Shown here: piece after piece, positions 25,067-33,609 of the stretch | Numbering within the stretch: position 1 is the stretch's first letter | Layout: each line of letters starts with the position of its first letter | Assembly (NCBI GenBank): GCA_050742975.1 | Contig: JBOGDQ010000325.1 | Location: 1-39,267 of the forward strand | DNA: 39,267 nucleotides | Source of the DNA: JBDTGE01 sp050742975 | GTDB taxonomy: Bacteria > Actinomycetota > Actinomycetes > Mycobacteriales > Jatrophihabitantaceae | Direction: 5' to 3' | The notes under the pieces: generated by a model | Seen by the model: the letters and a program-made list of their open reading frames with translations, nothing else | Told to the model about the DNA's origin: nothing | Database searches by the model: none | Made by a program: the position numbers and the translations under genes

Positions 25067-26098
25067 GTGGCTGCCGCCTGGCTAACCGAGACCGACCTGC
25101 CGCCCGACGTGTTCGCGGTGGTGATGGCGACCGGCATCGTGTCGATCGCCGGGACGGACCACCACTACCCGCGGATCAGCCAGCCGCTGGCCGTGATCGG
25201 GGTCGTCGCGTTCGTGCTGCTCCTCGTCGGCCTGGCGGTCCGGGTGATCGCGCGGCCGCGGTCGGCGCTCGGCGAGGTCGGCGATCCGGACGTGGCGCTG
25301 GGCCTGTTCACCTTCGTCGCGGCCTGCGCGGTGCTCGGCGCGCGGCTCGACGATCACCCGAACGTCGTGTGGGCGCTGGGCGCGGCGGCTCTCGCGGCGT
25401 GGCTGGTGCTCGTTCCCCTCGCCGTCCGCGACGTGCGCTCCCGGCCGCGCGCCGAGCTCCGCGACCACGCGCACGGCGCCTGGCTGCTGCCCAGCGTGGG
25501 TACGGCCGGGCTCGCGGTAACGGCGTCTGACCTGGCGGTCCACAGCGACTCCGCGGCCCTGTTGCTGGTGGCCAGCGTGGCGTGGCTGCTCGGCCTGCTG
25601 CTCTACGTCGCGGTTACCTGGCTCATCGCGTGGCGGGCCGTCGCGGCGCCGTTCGTCCCGGACGAGGTCACGCCGGACAGCTGGATCCTGATGGGTGGGC
25701 TGGCCATAGCGACCCTGGCCGGAGCTCACCTGCTGGCCGCTGCGGACGCTCTCGGCCTGCCCGGGTACGGCACCTGGGTCAGGCCGATCACGCTGGTCGC
25801 CTGGATCCTCGCCGGGCTGTGGATTCCGGTGCTGCTGTATGCCGAGGTCTGGCGAATCGACCAGCGCGCGGGATCGCTGCACTACACGCGGGTGTGGTGG
25901 GCCGCGGTATTCCCGCTCGGTATGTACTCCTCGGCGACGCAGGCGACCGGGGTCGAGCTGCGGATGCGCTCGCTGACGACCATGTCGCTCGTCTTCTTCT
26001 GGATCGCGCTCACCGTGTGGCTGCTCGTGACCGTCGGACTCGCTCATGTCGGGCTGGCCCGGGTCGGCCTGGTTCGCAGGCGCGCGCCGATGCGATAG
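25067..26098 (+). CDS. TDT/SLAC1-family transporter (TehA-like)
   Basis: 343 residues with about ten membrane helices. The opening LPPDVFAVVMATGIVSIAG is the signature of the tellurite-resistance/dicarboxylate transporter family, where MATGI lies in the pore helix. VWWAAVFPLGMYSSATQATG is the second conserved block. Members include TehA, Mae1 and plant SLAC1 anion channels, so the cargo may be an anion such as malate, sulfite or chloride; this cannot be decided here. The start is GTG 25067, since the open frame upstream lies antisense to xerC. The 3' end overlaps the convergent dprA gene by 55 bp. Confidence 0.85.
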   Translation: MAAAWLTETDLPPDVFAVVMATGIVSIAGTDHHYPRISQPLAVIGVVAFVLLLVGLAVRVIARPRSALGEVGDPDVALGLFTFVAACAVLGARLDDHPNVVWALGAAALAAWLVLVPLAVRDVRSRPRAELRDHAHGAWLLPSVGTAGLAVTASDLAVHSDSAALLLVASVAWLLGLLLYVAVTWLIAWRAVAAPFVPDEVTPDSWILMGGLAIATLAGAHLLAAADALGLPGYGTWVRPITLVAWILAGLWIPVLLYAEVWRIDQRAGSLHYTRVWWAAVFPLGMYSSATQATGVELRMRSLTTMSLVFFWIALTVWLLVTVGLAHVGLARVGLVRRRAPMR

Positions 26099-27279
26099 CC
26101 GCCATCGGCGGACTCGATCAGGTCGGCAAGTTCGAGGGTCGGCAGCGCGCGGATCACGTCCAGCGGCGGCACCCCGCTGCGGGAGGCAATCTCGTCCGGC
26201 CGGGTGAACCGTCGCGCCAGCAGCCCGTCGAACACGCGGCGTGCCGTCGGGTCCAGCCGGTCGAGCTCGGACCGGACGTCGCTCGCTGCCAGCTTCGGAG
26301 CGTCGCCGTCAGGGACATCGATGCCCTCCCCGATACCGCCCACGACCGCGAGCACCTCCTCGACCGTGCCGACCAGCAACGCCTGCTCACGCCGGATCAG
26401 ATCGTGGCAGCCGGCCGACATCGGCGACGTCACCGGCCCGGGGACCGCCATCAGCGGGCGCTGCAAGGTCACCGCGTGCTTTGCCGTGTTCGCCGCACCC
26501 GACCGGTTGGCCGCTTCCACCACGACCGTGCCTGTCGACAGTGCCGCGATGAGCCGGTTGCGGGTGAGGAAGCGACGCCGTTGCGGCGCGCACCCGGGCG
26601 GGCTCTCCGACACCAGCAGCCCGGTCTCGGCTACCCGCTCGAACAGCGTGGCGTTGCCGGGTGGATACGGCCGATCCAGGCCGCCGGCCGAGACGAGCAC
26701 CGTCGTCCCGTCAGCCGCAAGGGCCGCGCGATGCGCGGCGGCATCGATGCCGTACGCGCCACCGGACACCACGGTGACCTCGCGGCGAGCGAGCCCGTAC
26801 GCGAGCTCGGCCGTCACGTGTTCGCCATACGGTGTCGCCGCCCGCGAACCGACGATTGCCACCGACCGGACCCCGACCGACGCCAGCGCTGCCGGGCCGC
26901 GCACCCACAGCGCGAGCGGCGGCATCGGCTCACCCGACTCGCTGTGCGTCCTCGCGCCGCGGCGGTACTCGGCCGCGCGCGCCGCACCGGTCCGCTCCAG
27001 CGCGGAGAAGGCGAAGTGCGGCCAGTCGGACGACTCCGGTATGACGAGACGGACGCCCGAGCGCTCGGCTGCCTCCAGGTCGGCCTCCGGATCGGCCGTG
27101 TCGCGACGCGCGGCCGTCGCGGTGAGCGCATCCGGACCGGCCGAGCCGTCACGCAGCGCCGATGCCGCGGCCACCGGGCCGAGCCGGCGTACCAGCTCCC
27201 AGACCGGGATGCTGGCCGGCTCCCCCACCCGGCTGAGGAACGCCCGCGCCAGCAGCACCTCCGTCCCGACCTCGTCCAC
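26044..27279 (-). CDS. dprA: DNA-processing protein DprA
   Basis: About 411 residues. DprA binds incoming single-stranded DNA and loads RecA during transformation. The Rossmann-like core is complete: SVAIVGSRAATPYGEHVTAE, VTVVSGGAYGIDAAAHRAAL, TTVLVSAGGLDRPYPPGNAT, LVSESPPGC and RNRLIAALSTGTVVVEAANR. A C-terminal winged-helix (DELDRLD-like region to ADLIESADGGYRI) follows. The start is uncertain: GTG 27279 gives a normal N-terminus, while GTG 27342 would overlap comM by 13 bp. It is last in the yraN-comM-dprA order. Actinobacteria keep this gene even where natural competence is unproven. Confidence 0.93.
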   Translation of the reverse strand: MDEVGTEVLLARAFLSRVGEPASIPVWELVRRLGPVAAASALRDGSAGPDALTATAARRDTADPEADLEAAERSGVRLVIPESSDWPHFAFSALERTGAARAAEYRRGARTHSESGEPMPPLALWVRGPAALASVGVRSVAIVGSRAATPYGEHVTAELAYGLARREVTVVSGGAYGIDAAAHRAALAADGTTVLVSAGGLDRPYPPGNATLFERVAETGLLVSESPPGCAPQRRRFLTRNRLIAALSTGTVVVEAANRSGAANTAKHAVTLQRPLMAVPGPVTSPMSAGCHDLIRREQALLVGTVEEVLAVVGGIGEGIDVPDGDAPKLAASDVRSELDRLDPTARRVFDGLLARRFTRPDEIASRSGVPPLDVIRALPTLELADLIESADGGYRIGARLRTRPTRASPT

Positions 27280-27329
27280 CGCACCGCCACTCGGCGGCCA
27301 CGCGCCCGCGCAGCTGCTCTTCGGATCCC

Positions 27330-28862
27330 TTACGCAGCCCACGAGTCGCTCCGCCCGGTCCGGAAGAACACCGCCTCGGCCACGTCGCCGGCATCGGGCA
27401 CGACATGGCCGGAGAGATCGGCAACCGTCCAGGCCAGCCGCAGCACCCGGTCGAAACCGCGCGCGCTGATCTCACCGCGCCGCAGGAAACCCTCGGCAGG
27501 TTCCAGTACCGCGTGTGGCAGGGCCCACGGGGCGACCCGCAGGGCCGAGCCCGGCACCGACGCGTTCACGGTCCACGGGCTGGCTCGCCACCGCTCCCGG
27601 GCAGCCGCACGGGCCTGCGCAACGCGATCGGCGACCACCGCGCTCGGGTCGCGGTCGGCCGCGCTGCCGAACAGGTCTGCGTGCGGCACGGGATCGACCT
27701 GCACGCGCACGTCGATCCGGTCCAGTAGCGGTCCGGACAGCCGCTGCTGGTACCGCCGCCGTGCCTGCGGTGCGCAGCTGCATTCGAGCGCACGGCTGCC
27801 GCACGGGCACGGGTTCGCCGCAAGCACCAGCAGAAAGCGGGCCGGATAGCTGACCACACCCCCGCCGCGGTGCAGCACGACCAGACCACTCTCCAGAGGT
27901 TGGCGCAGCGCCTCCAGCGCTCGTGGCGAGAACTCGGGCGCCTCGTCGAGGAACAGGATGCCGTTGTGGGCCAGCGAGATCGCGCCGGGCCGGGCCAGGT
28001 GCGATCCACCGCCCACCAGCGCCGCGACCGACGCCGTGTGGTGCGGGGCCTGCAACGGCGCGCGCCGGACCAGCCTGGCCCGCTTCATCAGACGCCCCGC
28101 GACCGAGTGGACAGCGGTGACCTCCAGCGCAGCCTCGTCGTCGAGAGCCGGCAGCAGACCGGGCATCCGCTCGGCGAGCATGGTCTTTCCGGCCCCGGGC
28201 GCGCCGACCAGGTACAGGTGGTGGTTGCCGGCCGCGCTCACCTCGAGCCCGCGCTTGGCCGCGGACTGACCGGCGACGTCGGCCAGATCGCCGGCGGTCT
28301 CGCCCTCGCCGTCGTCGGGTTCGGCGTCAGCGAGCGGCGGGACGCTGCCCTCGCCGCGCAGCCACGCGATCACCTGGCCGAGGTCGCGGGCAGCGCGGAC
28401 CTCGACGCCCTGCACGAGCGCCGCCTCGGCGGCGTTGCCCCGCGCCACGATCACCCGGTCCACGCCCGAACGCTTGGCGGTGAGGATCGACGGCAGCACC
28501 CCGCGAACCGGACGCAGCCGCCCGTCCAGCCCGAGTTCGGCCAGCCAGACAGTGTTGGCCAGCGGCTCGGCCGAGCCTTCGCCGGCGGCCGCCAGCAACG
28601 CGACCGCCATGGCGAGATCGAACCGCGAGCCGACCTTGCGCACGTCCGCGGGCAGCAGCGCCAGCGTGATCTTGTGGTTGGGCCAGCTGACTCCCGAGTT
28701 CCCCATAGCAGCGCGGATGCGGTCCCGGGACTCGACGACGGAGGTGTCCGCCAGCCCGGTGAACGACAGGCCCGGGATGCCGCCCGAGACGTCGGCCTCG
28801 ATCTCGACCAGTTCGCCAGCGACCCCGGTGAGCGCCACACCGAACGTCTTGGCCAGCGCCAT
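27330..28862 (-). CDS. comM: ComM/YifB-family Mg-chelatase-like AAA+ ATPase
   Basis: 510 residues. The N-terminal Lon-protease-like (ChlI) fold starts AKTFGVALTGVAGELVEIEA and includes SRDRIRAAMGNSG. The AAA+ core has Walker A VGAPGAGKTMLAERMPG near residue 220, Walker B ILFLDEAPEF and the sensor stretch LVLAANPCPCG. Cys-rich ECSCAPQARRRYQQRLSGPL follows. The C-terminal Mg-chelatase helical domain ends in DRVLRLAWTVADLSG. In Vibrio and others ComM is a hexameric helicase that drives branch migration during transformation. The ATG overlaps the yraN stop as TGATG. Confidence 0.94.
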   Translation of the reverse strand: MALAKTFGVALTGVAGELVEIEADVSGGIPGLSFTGLADTSVVESRDRIRAAMGNSGVSWPNHKITLALLPADVRKVGSRFDLAMAVALLAAAGEGSAEPLANTVWLAELGLDGRLRPVRGVLPSILTAKRSGVDRVIVARGNAAEAALVQGVEVRAARDLGQVIAWLRGEGSVPPLADAEPDDGEGETAGDLADVAGQSAAKRGLEVSAAGNHHLYLVGAPGAGKTMLAERMPGLLPALDDEAALEVTAVHSVAGRLMKRARLVRRAPLQAPHHTASVAALVGGGSHLARPGAISLAHNGILFLDEAPEFSPRALEALRQPLESGLVVLHRGGGVVSYPARFLLVLAANPCPCGSRALECSCAPQARRRYQQRLSGPLLDRIDVRVQVDPVPHADLFGSAADRDPSAVVADRVAQARAAARERWRASPWTVNASVPGSALRVAPWALPHAVLEPAEGFLRRGEISARGFDRVLRLAWTVADLSGHVVPDAGDVAEAVFFRTGRSDSWAA

Positions 28863-29230
28863 CAGAACGCCCCGCGTAGGTGCCGCACCGACGGGCCGCC
28901 CGGAGCCAGCCGGACGATCGAGACGACGTCGAAGCGCAGCTCCGGCCAGCCCAGCCGGCGCGGTGCCCGGTGCTCGTCCAGCCAGCGCATCGCCAACCGG
29001 TGGATCCGCGCCGCCTTCACCGCTGTCACCGCCTCGGCGCCATCACCGTACGCAAGGGTCGAGCGCGTCTTGACCTCGATGAAGGCGAGTACCGAGCCGT
29101 CCCTGGCAACGATGTCGAGCTCGCCCTCGGGGCAGCGCCAGTTCCGCTCCAGCACGTCCAGGCCGGCCTCGCTCAGATGTCGCGCTGCCAGGTCCTCACC
29201 GAACCGTCCGACCAGATCCTTCGTCCGCAT
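28862..29230 (-). CDS. YraN-family (UPF0102) endonuclease-like protein
   Basis: 122 residues of the UPF0102 family, which has a Holliday-junction-resolvase-like restriction-endonuclease fold. Visible are GRFGEDLAARHLSEAGLDVL, then WRCPEGELDIVARDGSVLAF, then IEVKTRSTLAYGDG. E-x-D ... E-V-K is the PD-(D/E)XK catalytic set, and all residues are present. The biochemical role is not settled; close linkage to comM and dprA suggests DNA processing. The start is ATG 29230. Confidence 0.92.
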   Translation of the reverse strand: MRTKDLVGRFGEDLAARHLSEAGLDVLERNWRCPEGELDIVARDGSVLAFIEVKTRSTLAYGDGAEAVTAVKAARIHRLAMRWLDEHRAPRRLGWPELRFDVVSIVRLAPGGPSVRHLRGAF

Positions 29231-29281
29231 GGGGCAACCCTGTCGTGCCTGAACGATGCTGGCAGCCGGTCGACCGCGGTC

Positions 29282-29308
29282 TGTGGATAAAGCCCGCCCT
29301 GTGGACGG
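29282..29308 (-). promoter_or_regulatory. DnaA-box-like pair in the DUF2469-yraN gap
   Basis: On the minus strand TTATCCACA (29282-29290) is an exact match to the classical DnaA box. A second 9-mer, CCGTCCACA (29300-29308), matches at 7 positions 9 bp away. The gap is 97 bp and holds no gene. Two sites may arise by chance, so function is unproven. Confidence 0.3.
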
Positions 29309-29327
29309 GGAAACGCAACTGTCGGAC

Positions 29328-29654
29328 CTAGCTGCCGAACCCGCTCTTGCCGCCGGGAAGCTCCAGGTCCGGCTTGTCCAGCTCCTCGATGTTGACGTCC
29401 TTGAACGTCAGCACCCGGACGGTCTTCACGAACCGGGCCGGCCGGTACATGTCCCAGACCCACGCATCGCGCATGGTGACCTCGAAGTACACCTCACCGT
29501 CGGCGTTGCGCGGGGTCAGTTCGACCTCGTTGGTGAGGTAGAACCGGCGCTCGGTCTCGACGACGTAGCTGAACTGGGCCGCGATGTCCTTGTACTCGCG
29601 ATAGAGCTGCAGCTCCATCTCGGTCTCGTAGTTCTCGAGATCCTCGGTACTCAC
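29328..29654 (-). CDS. DUF2469-family protein
   Basis: 108 residues, the usual length of this actinobacteria-specific family. It begins STEDLENYETEMELQLYREY after the GTG, with TERRFYLTNEVELTPRNADG and FEVTMRDAWVWDMYRPARFV in the middle and a Gly-rich end. No enzymatic motif is known. The GTG start at 29654 overlaps the rnhB stop as GTGA, so the pair is translationally coupled. The gene always lies near rnhB and yraN in this phylum, suggesting a conserved but unknown cytosolic role. Confidence 0.9.
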   Translation of the reverse strand: MSTEDLENYETEMELQLYREYKDIAAQFSYVVETERRFYLTNEVELTPRNADGEVYFEVTMRDAWVWDMYRPARFVKTVRVLTFKDVNIEELDKPDLELPGGKSGFGS

Positions 29655-30385
29655 GCGCTCTCCAAGCTCAGTGCCGGGTCGGAGTCCCCATTGTCGCCTA
29701 TCAGCGGCTCGCCGCGTACGGCACGGCGGACGTTGACGTACCGGTGCCGGTGCTCCTCGCACGGGCCGTGCTCGTGCAGCGCGGCGGCGTGGGCAGCGGT
29801 CACGTAGCCCTTGTGCCGTGCGAAGTCGTACTCGGGCCACCGCTCGTGCAGGTCCGCCATGATCGCATCGCGCGTCACCTTCGCCAGGATGGACGCGGCG
29901 GCGATGCAGGCCACGGTCGCGTCACCTTTCCAGACCGCCGTCACCGGTATGCCGACTCCCGGCACCGGGAAGCCGTCGGTCAGCGCGTAGTCGGCGGACG
30001 GCCGGAGCGTGGACAAGGCGCGGCGCATGCCGGCCAGGTTCGCCACGTGCAGCCCGTACGCGTCGATCTCCGCGGCCGGGACGATCACGAGCGAGTACGC
30101 GACGGCCCGCTTCACCACTTCCCCGTACAGGCGCTCGCGGGTCGCTGCAGTGAGCAGCTTGGAGTCGGTCAGCCCGTCGATGTCGCCACGCCGACCGCGA
30201 GGCAGCACGCAGGCGGCAACCACGAGCGGACCCGCACACGCACCTCGCCCGGCCTCGTCGGCCCCCGCGACCCGTGCGAAGCCGGCGCGCGACAGCGCCG
30301 ATTCGTACGCCGAGATCCCGACGTCGCGTCGCACCAGCAGGCGCGGTGGGTCGAACAGCAGGGGGCTGCGCAGACGCTTTGCCAT
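29651..30385 (-). CDS. rnhB: Ribonuclease HII
   Basis: Cuts RNA in RNA-DNA hybrids and at single ribonucleotides in DNA. About 244 residues from ATG 30385 (an upstream start at 30415 would add ten poorly conserved residues). The motif VAGADEAGRGACAGPLVVAA holds the first catalytic Asp-Glu pair, SADYALTDGFPVPG contributes the third Asp, and IPVTAVWKGDATVACIAAAS with ILAKVTRDAIM completes the type II signature. A divergent, about 40-residue Arg-rich N-terminal extension and a C-terminal tail flank the core. Confidence 0.95.
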   Translation of the reverse strand: MAKRLRSPLLFDPPRLLVRRDVGISAYESALSRAGFARVAGADEAGRGACAGPLVVAACVLPRGRRGDIDGLTDSKLLTAATRERLYGEVVKRAVAYSLVIVPAAEIDAYGLHVANLAGMRRALSTLRPSADYALTDGFPVPGVGIPVTAVWKGDATVACIAAASILAKVTRDAIMADLHERWPEYDFARHKGYVTAAHAAALHEHGPCEEHRHRYVNVRRAVRGEPLIGDNGDSDPALSLESA

Positions 30386-30463
30386 GACCGGCCCGAGGTT
30401 ACCCGCCCGCCGCACCCGCGCCGAGCGTCGTGGTCGATCTCCTCCGCCGCGGAACCGGGCCGT

Positions 30464-31558
30464 TCACGCGCGGCGCGAGCGCCGACGCCGGCGGCGGACG
30501 AACCAGATGGGCAGCACGAGAGCCATCGACCCGGCAGCCGGAGCGGCGCCTCCGGCACTCAGCGCCGCGTGCTCGAACGTGGACGGGGTGCCCAGGGTGC
30601 GCCAGCGCGACGGCGGCCAGGCGATCACCGCCGCCTTGCCGATGACCTTGTCGATCGGCACCGTCGCCGACTTCGCGTCGCAGTCCTGGCCGTCGTTGGA
30701 GCCGCTCCCGGAGGCGTCGCAGTGAAAGCGCGAGTCGGCCGAGTCGTTGCGATGATCGCCCATCACCCAGAGCCGGCCGGCGGGCACCGTCACCGGGCCG
30801 AACGCGGCGTGCGAATCAGGGCCGTCCTCGTACACGAAGGGCTCGTTCAGCGTCCGCCACGGTCCAGCCGCACCGTGCGTGCTGATCATGACGTGCCCGG
30901 ACGCGTCACCCTTGACGGTCTGCCCGCCCACCGCGATCACCCGCTTGACCAGCACCAGATCGTCCGGCGGGACGAAGCCGATCAGCTGCCCGAATCCACG
31001 CACGGTGCGGACGATCGGATTGCTCGGCGGCTTGGTCACCGGCTCGTCGTCCCACCCGTCGGGGGCGTGGAACACCACGATGTCGCCGGGGTGCGGATCG
31101 CGCAGGTCGTAGATCGGCTTGTTGACCAGGATCCGGTCGCCGGAGCAGCCGGGACAGCCGTGCAGCGTCTTCTCCATCGACTGCGACGGGATGTAGAACG
31201 GCTGGACGACGAACGTCTTGACCAGGATCGCGATGAGGACCGCGAACAGGGCGAGGGCGGGCAGTTCCCACCACGGCGCCTTCTTGTGCTTCTTGTGGCG
31301 TCGGCCCCGACGCGTTGCCGGCTCGTCCTCGCTCGCATCACCGGGCTGCGCCGACCGCGGGCGGGCCGACTGGTCTCGCGCGTGCCGCGGGCCATCAGTG
31401 GGCGGGGCGGCCGGGGGCGGCGCGGGCTGCTCGCCTGCCTGGCCCTCGTCGATCGCGTCCTCGATCGCCAGGTGATCGGCCAACTCGCCGTCCAAGGGGG
31501 CACCGTCGGGTGGGTGGTGCGGCGGCTCGAACTCGTCCTGGCGGTCGGCGTCGCTCAT
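30464..31558 (-). CDS. lepB: Type I signal peptidase
   Basis: Removes signal peptides from secreted proteins at the outer face of the membrane. About 364 residues starting MSDADRQDEF at 31558. A start at 31690 would run through rplS and is unlikely. The first ~110 residues are a Pro/Arg-rich cytosolic segment, longer than usual, then a membrane helix (LPALALFAVLIAILVKTFVV). The catalytic Ser is in IPSQSMEKTL and the general-base Lys in LVLVKRVIAVGG; GDHRNDSADSR is box E. A second C-terminal helix (APAAGSMALVLPIWFV) with an Arg-rich end may anchor the protein twice. Confidence 0.95.
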   Translation of the reverse strand: MSDADRQDEFEPPHHPPDGAPLDGELADHLAIEDAIDEGQAGEQPAPPPAAPPTDGPRHARDQSARPRSAQPGDASEDEPATRRGRRHKKHKKAPWWELPALALFAVLIAILVKTFVVQPFYIPSQSMEKTLHGCPGCSGDRILVNKPIYDLRDPHPGDIVVFHAPDGWDDEPVTKPPSNPIVRTVRGFGQLIGFVPPDDLVLVKRVIAVGGQTVKGDASGHVMISTHGAAGPWRTLNEPFVYEDGPDSHAAFGPVTVPAGRLWVMGDHRNDSADSRFHCDASGSGSNDGQDCDAKSATVPIDKVIGKAAVIAWPPSRWRTLGTPSTFEHAALSAGGAAPAAGSMALVLPIWFVRRRRRRSRRA

Positions 31559-31631
31559 CGGGCGTCGCTGCGAAACCGCGGAGCGCCGCCGGAGCAGGTC
31601 GGAGGAGTGCTCATACGCTCCCGTCGAGGCG

Positions 31632-31988
31632 TCAGCGCGCGACGGTGTCGCGCTTCTCCTTGATCTTCGCCTTCTTGCCGCGGAGGTCACGGAGGTAGTA
31701 CAGCTTGGCGCGGCGGACGTCGCCGCGGGTGAGCACCTCGATCTTCTCGATCACCGGGGTGTGCACGGGGAAGGTGCGCTCGACTCCGACGCCGTAGCTC
31801 TCCTTGCGGACCGTGAAGGTCTCGCGGACGCCGCCACCCTGGCGACGGATGACCGCGCCCTGGAACACCTGGATACGCGAGCGGCTGCCCTCGATGACTC
31901 GGACGTGCACCTTCAGCGTGTCGCCGGGACGGAAGTCGGGCACATCCGTACGCAGCGAGGCGTTGTCCAGGGTGTCGAGGGTGTTCAT
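31632..31988 (-). CDS. rplS: 50S ribosomal protein L19
   Basis: 118 residues, full family length. DFRPGDTLKVHVRVIEGSRS, RIQVFQGAVIRRQGGGVRET, then FTVRKESYGVGVERTFPVHT and KLYYLRDLRGKKAKIKEK are the expected L19 blocks. L19 sits at the 30S-50S interface. The ATG at 31988 has GAAGGAAG upstream. A 176-bp gap to trmD, with a hairpin in it, suggests the gene can be controlled separately from trmD. Confidence 0.98.
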   Translation of the reverse strand: MNTLDTLDNASLRTDVPDFRPGDTLKVHVRVIEGSRSRIQVFQGAVIRRQGGGVRETFTVRKESYGVGVERTFPVHTPVIEKIEVLTRGDVRRAKLYYLRDLRGKKAKIKEKRDTVAR

Positions 31989-32131
31989 CTCGGCTTCGCT
32001 TCCTTCAGCTCAACTCGGGCATGCAGGCGGAGTTCGGCCCGCCGACAGGTCTTGGATTCCCGCGCGCAACAGCACAGCGGGCAACCACACGATGATGCCA
32101 CATGGCCCGCTCGATCCCGAAACGCCACTGC

Positions 32132-32150
32132 CCAGGCGGGCTCTGCCTGG
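32132..32150 (-). terminator. Hairpin in the trmD-rplS gap
   Basis: CCAGGC (32145-32150 on minus) pairs with GCCTGG (32132-32137) around a 7-nt loop, just after the trmD stop at 32165. It may be a partial terminator or the start of the rplS leader. No T tract follows. Confidence 0.4.
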
Positions 32151-32164
32151 CGAAGCGCTTGGAC

Positions 32165-32902
32165 CTACGGTCGGCGCGAGTCGCGGTCCGGCGGCGCGTC
32201 AGCTCGGCGTAGCAGGTCCGGGCGTCGTTCCGCGGTGCGCTCGCGCGAACGCTCGGCGCGCCACCCGGCGATCGCGCCGTGGTTGCCGGACAGCAGCACC
32301 GGCGGGACGTCCAGGCCCCGCCAGGACGCCGGCTTGGTGTAGGCAGGGGCCTCGAGCAGCCCCGCCGCCCCGTCGGCGAACGAGTCGTCGACGGCGGACT
32401 GCGCGTTGCCCAGAACGCCGGGCAGCAGCCGTGACACGGCTTCGGCGATCACCAGGACGGCGACCTCCCCGCCGGACAGTACGTAGTCGCCGAGCGAGAT
32501 CTCGTCCACCGGCATCCGCTGCGCCGCGTACTCGCTCACGCGCGTGTCGATGCCCTCGTAGCGGCCGCACGCGAACAGCAGCCATGGCTCGGCCGCGAGT
32601 TCGGCCGCCAACTCCTGGGTGAACGGCTGGCCGGCCGGCGTCGGGACGATCAGCCTTGGCTGCTCGGCGCCGGACGGTGGTGCGAGCTCGTCCAGGGCAC
32701 GTCCCCAGGGCTCGGGCAGCATCACCATGCCCGGGCCGCCGCCGTACGGGGTGTCGTCGACGGTGTGGTGCACGTCCTCGGTCCAGCGGCGCAGATCGTG
32801 CACGCGGACGTCCACCTGCCCGCGGTCGATCGCCTTGCCGAGCAGCGACTGGCGCAGCGGCGCGAGGTACTCGGGAAAGATTGTGACGACGTCGATCCTC
32901 AT
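32165..32902 (-). CDS. trmD: tRNA (guanine37-N1)-methyltransferase
   Basis: Methylates G37 next to the anticodon and prevents +1 frameshifting. 245 residues from ATG 32902: MRIDVVTIFPEYLAPLRQSL, the conserved VDDTPYGGGPGMVMLPEPW, and the SPOUT trefoil-knot segment DEISLGDYVLSGGEVAVLVI, then RLLPGVLGNAQSAVDDSF and GNHGAIAGWRAERS. All SAM-binding and catalytic landmarks, including the trmD DDTPYGGG loop, are visible. It lies between rimM and rplS, the almost universal order. Confidence 0.97.
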   Translation of the reverse strand: MRIDVVTIFPEYLAPLRQSLLGKAIDRGQVDVRVHDLRRWTEDVHHTVDDTPYGGGPGMVMLPEPWGRALDELAPPSGAEQPRLIVPTPAGQPFTQELAAELAAEPWLLFACGRYEGIDTRVSEYAAQRMPVDEISLGDYVLSGGEVAVLVIAEAVSRLLPGVLGNAQSAVDDSFADGAAGLLEAPAYTKPASWRGLDVPPVLLSGNHGAIAGWRAERSRERTAERRPDLLRRADAPPDRDSRRP

Positions 32903-32931
32903 GGCCAGCGCGCCAGTCGCCCGGCCGCGGC

Positions 32932-32992
32932 CCGCGCAGTTCCCCGTCGGGGAGGCGCCGCGACCGAGCGCGGGCTGGGGAAACTGGTGCGG
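32932..32992. repeat. Imperfect inverted repeat in the rimM-trmD gap
   Basis: CCGC-g-CAGTT-CCCC (32932-32945) faces GGGG-a-AACTG-gt-GCGG (32977-32992), with small bulges and a 31-nt loop. The arms resemble the TTTTCCCC/GGGGAAAA arms of the repeat at 6496. It nearly fills the 100-bp gap between the two genes. Confidence 0.45.
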
Positions 32993-33002
32993 CCGGCGGG
33001 GG

Positions 33003-33542
33003 TCACAGGTCGAACAGTCCGTCGGGCGGGTCGATCTCGACGAACCGACCGGCCAGATCGACGGTGGGGACCACGGCCGACACGAACGGCACCAGCCGCT
33101 CGACGCCGTCGACCTCCAGGACCAGGTAGTCGGCGCCGCCGGCATGCAGCACCTCGCGGACCGGGCCGAGGTCGGCGCCCCGCACGCTGCGGGCAGTGAG
33201 CCCGACCAGGTCGGTGTCGTAGAACTCGTCCGGATCCTCGATGGGCGCGCGCTCACCCGGCGCGATCACCAGGCTCGTGCCGCGCAGCGCCTGGGCCTCC
33301 GACCGGCTGCCGACGCCGTCGAACAGGACGACGAGCTTTCCGCCGGACATGGACATCTCCGCGACCGTCAACGGGCCGGAGCCGGCGGGATCGGTGCGCA
33401 ACACCGTCCCCGCCGCGAAGCGTTCCTGCGGCGTGTCGGTCATCGGCTGGACGAAGACCTGTCCGCGGACGCCGCGAGGCGGGCCGATCCGCCCCACCGT
33501 GATGTCCTCGGAGTCGGGCCGACTTCCAGTTCCCCGGCTCAA
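33003..33542 (-). CDS. rimM: Ribosome maturation factor RimM
   Basis: Helps assemble the 30S head and binds S19. 179 residues: the RimM N-terminal beta-barrel starts VGRIGPPRGVRGQVFVQPMT, and the C-terminal PRC-barrel contains DEFYDTDLVGLTARSVRGAD, DYLVLEVDGVERLVPFVSAV and EIDPPDGLFDL. The start is set at a TTG at 33542 with GGCGAG upstream; a GTG at 33497 preceded by GAGGA is an alternative but would cut into the first strand. It sits between the KH-protein gene and trmD as usual. Confidence 0.95.
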   Translation of the reverse strand: MSRGTGSRPDSEDITVGRIGPPRGVRGQVFVQPMTDTPQERFAAGTVLRTDPAGSGPLTVAEMSMSGGKLVVLFDGVGSRSEAQALRGTSLVIAPGERAPIEDPDEFYDTDLVGLTARSVRGADLGPVREVLHAGGADYLVLEVDGVERLVPFVSAVVPTVDLAGRFVEIDPPDGLFDL

Positions 33543-33609
33543 CGGTTGCTCGCCGACCGCTCGCTACGCCTGGGCCGGCTCGGCGCCCGATCCGGCCGCG
33601 CCGGCGATT

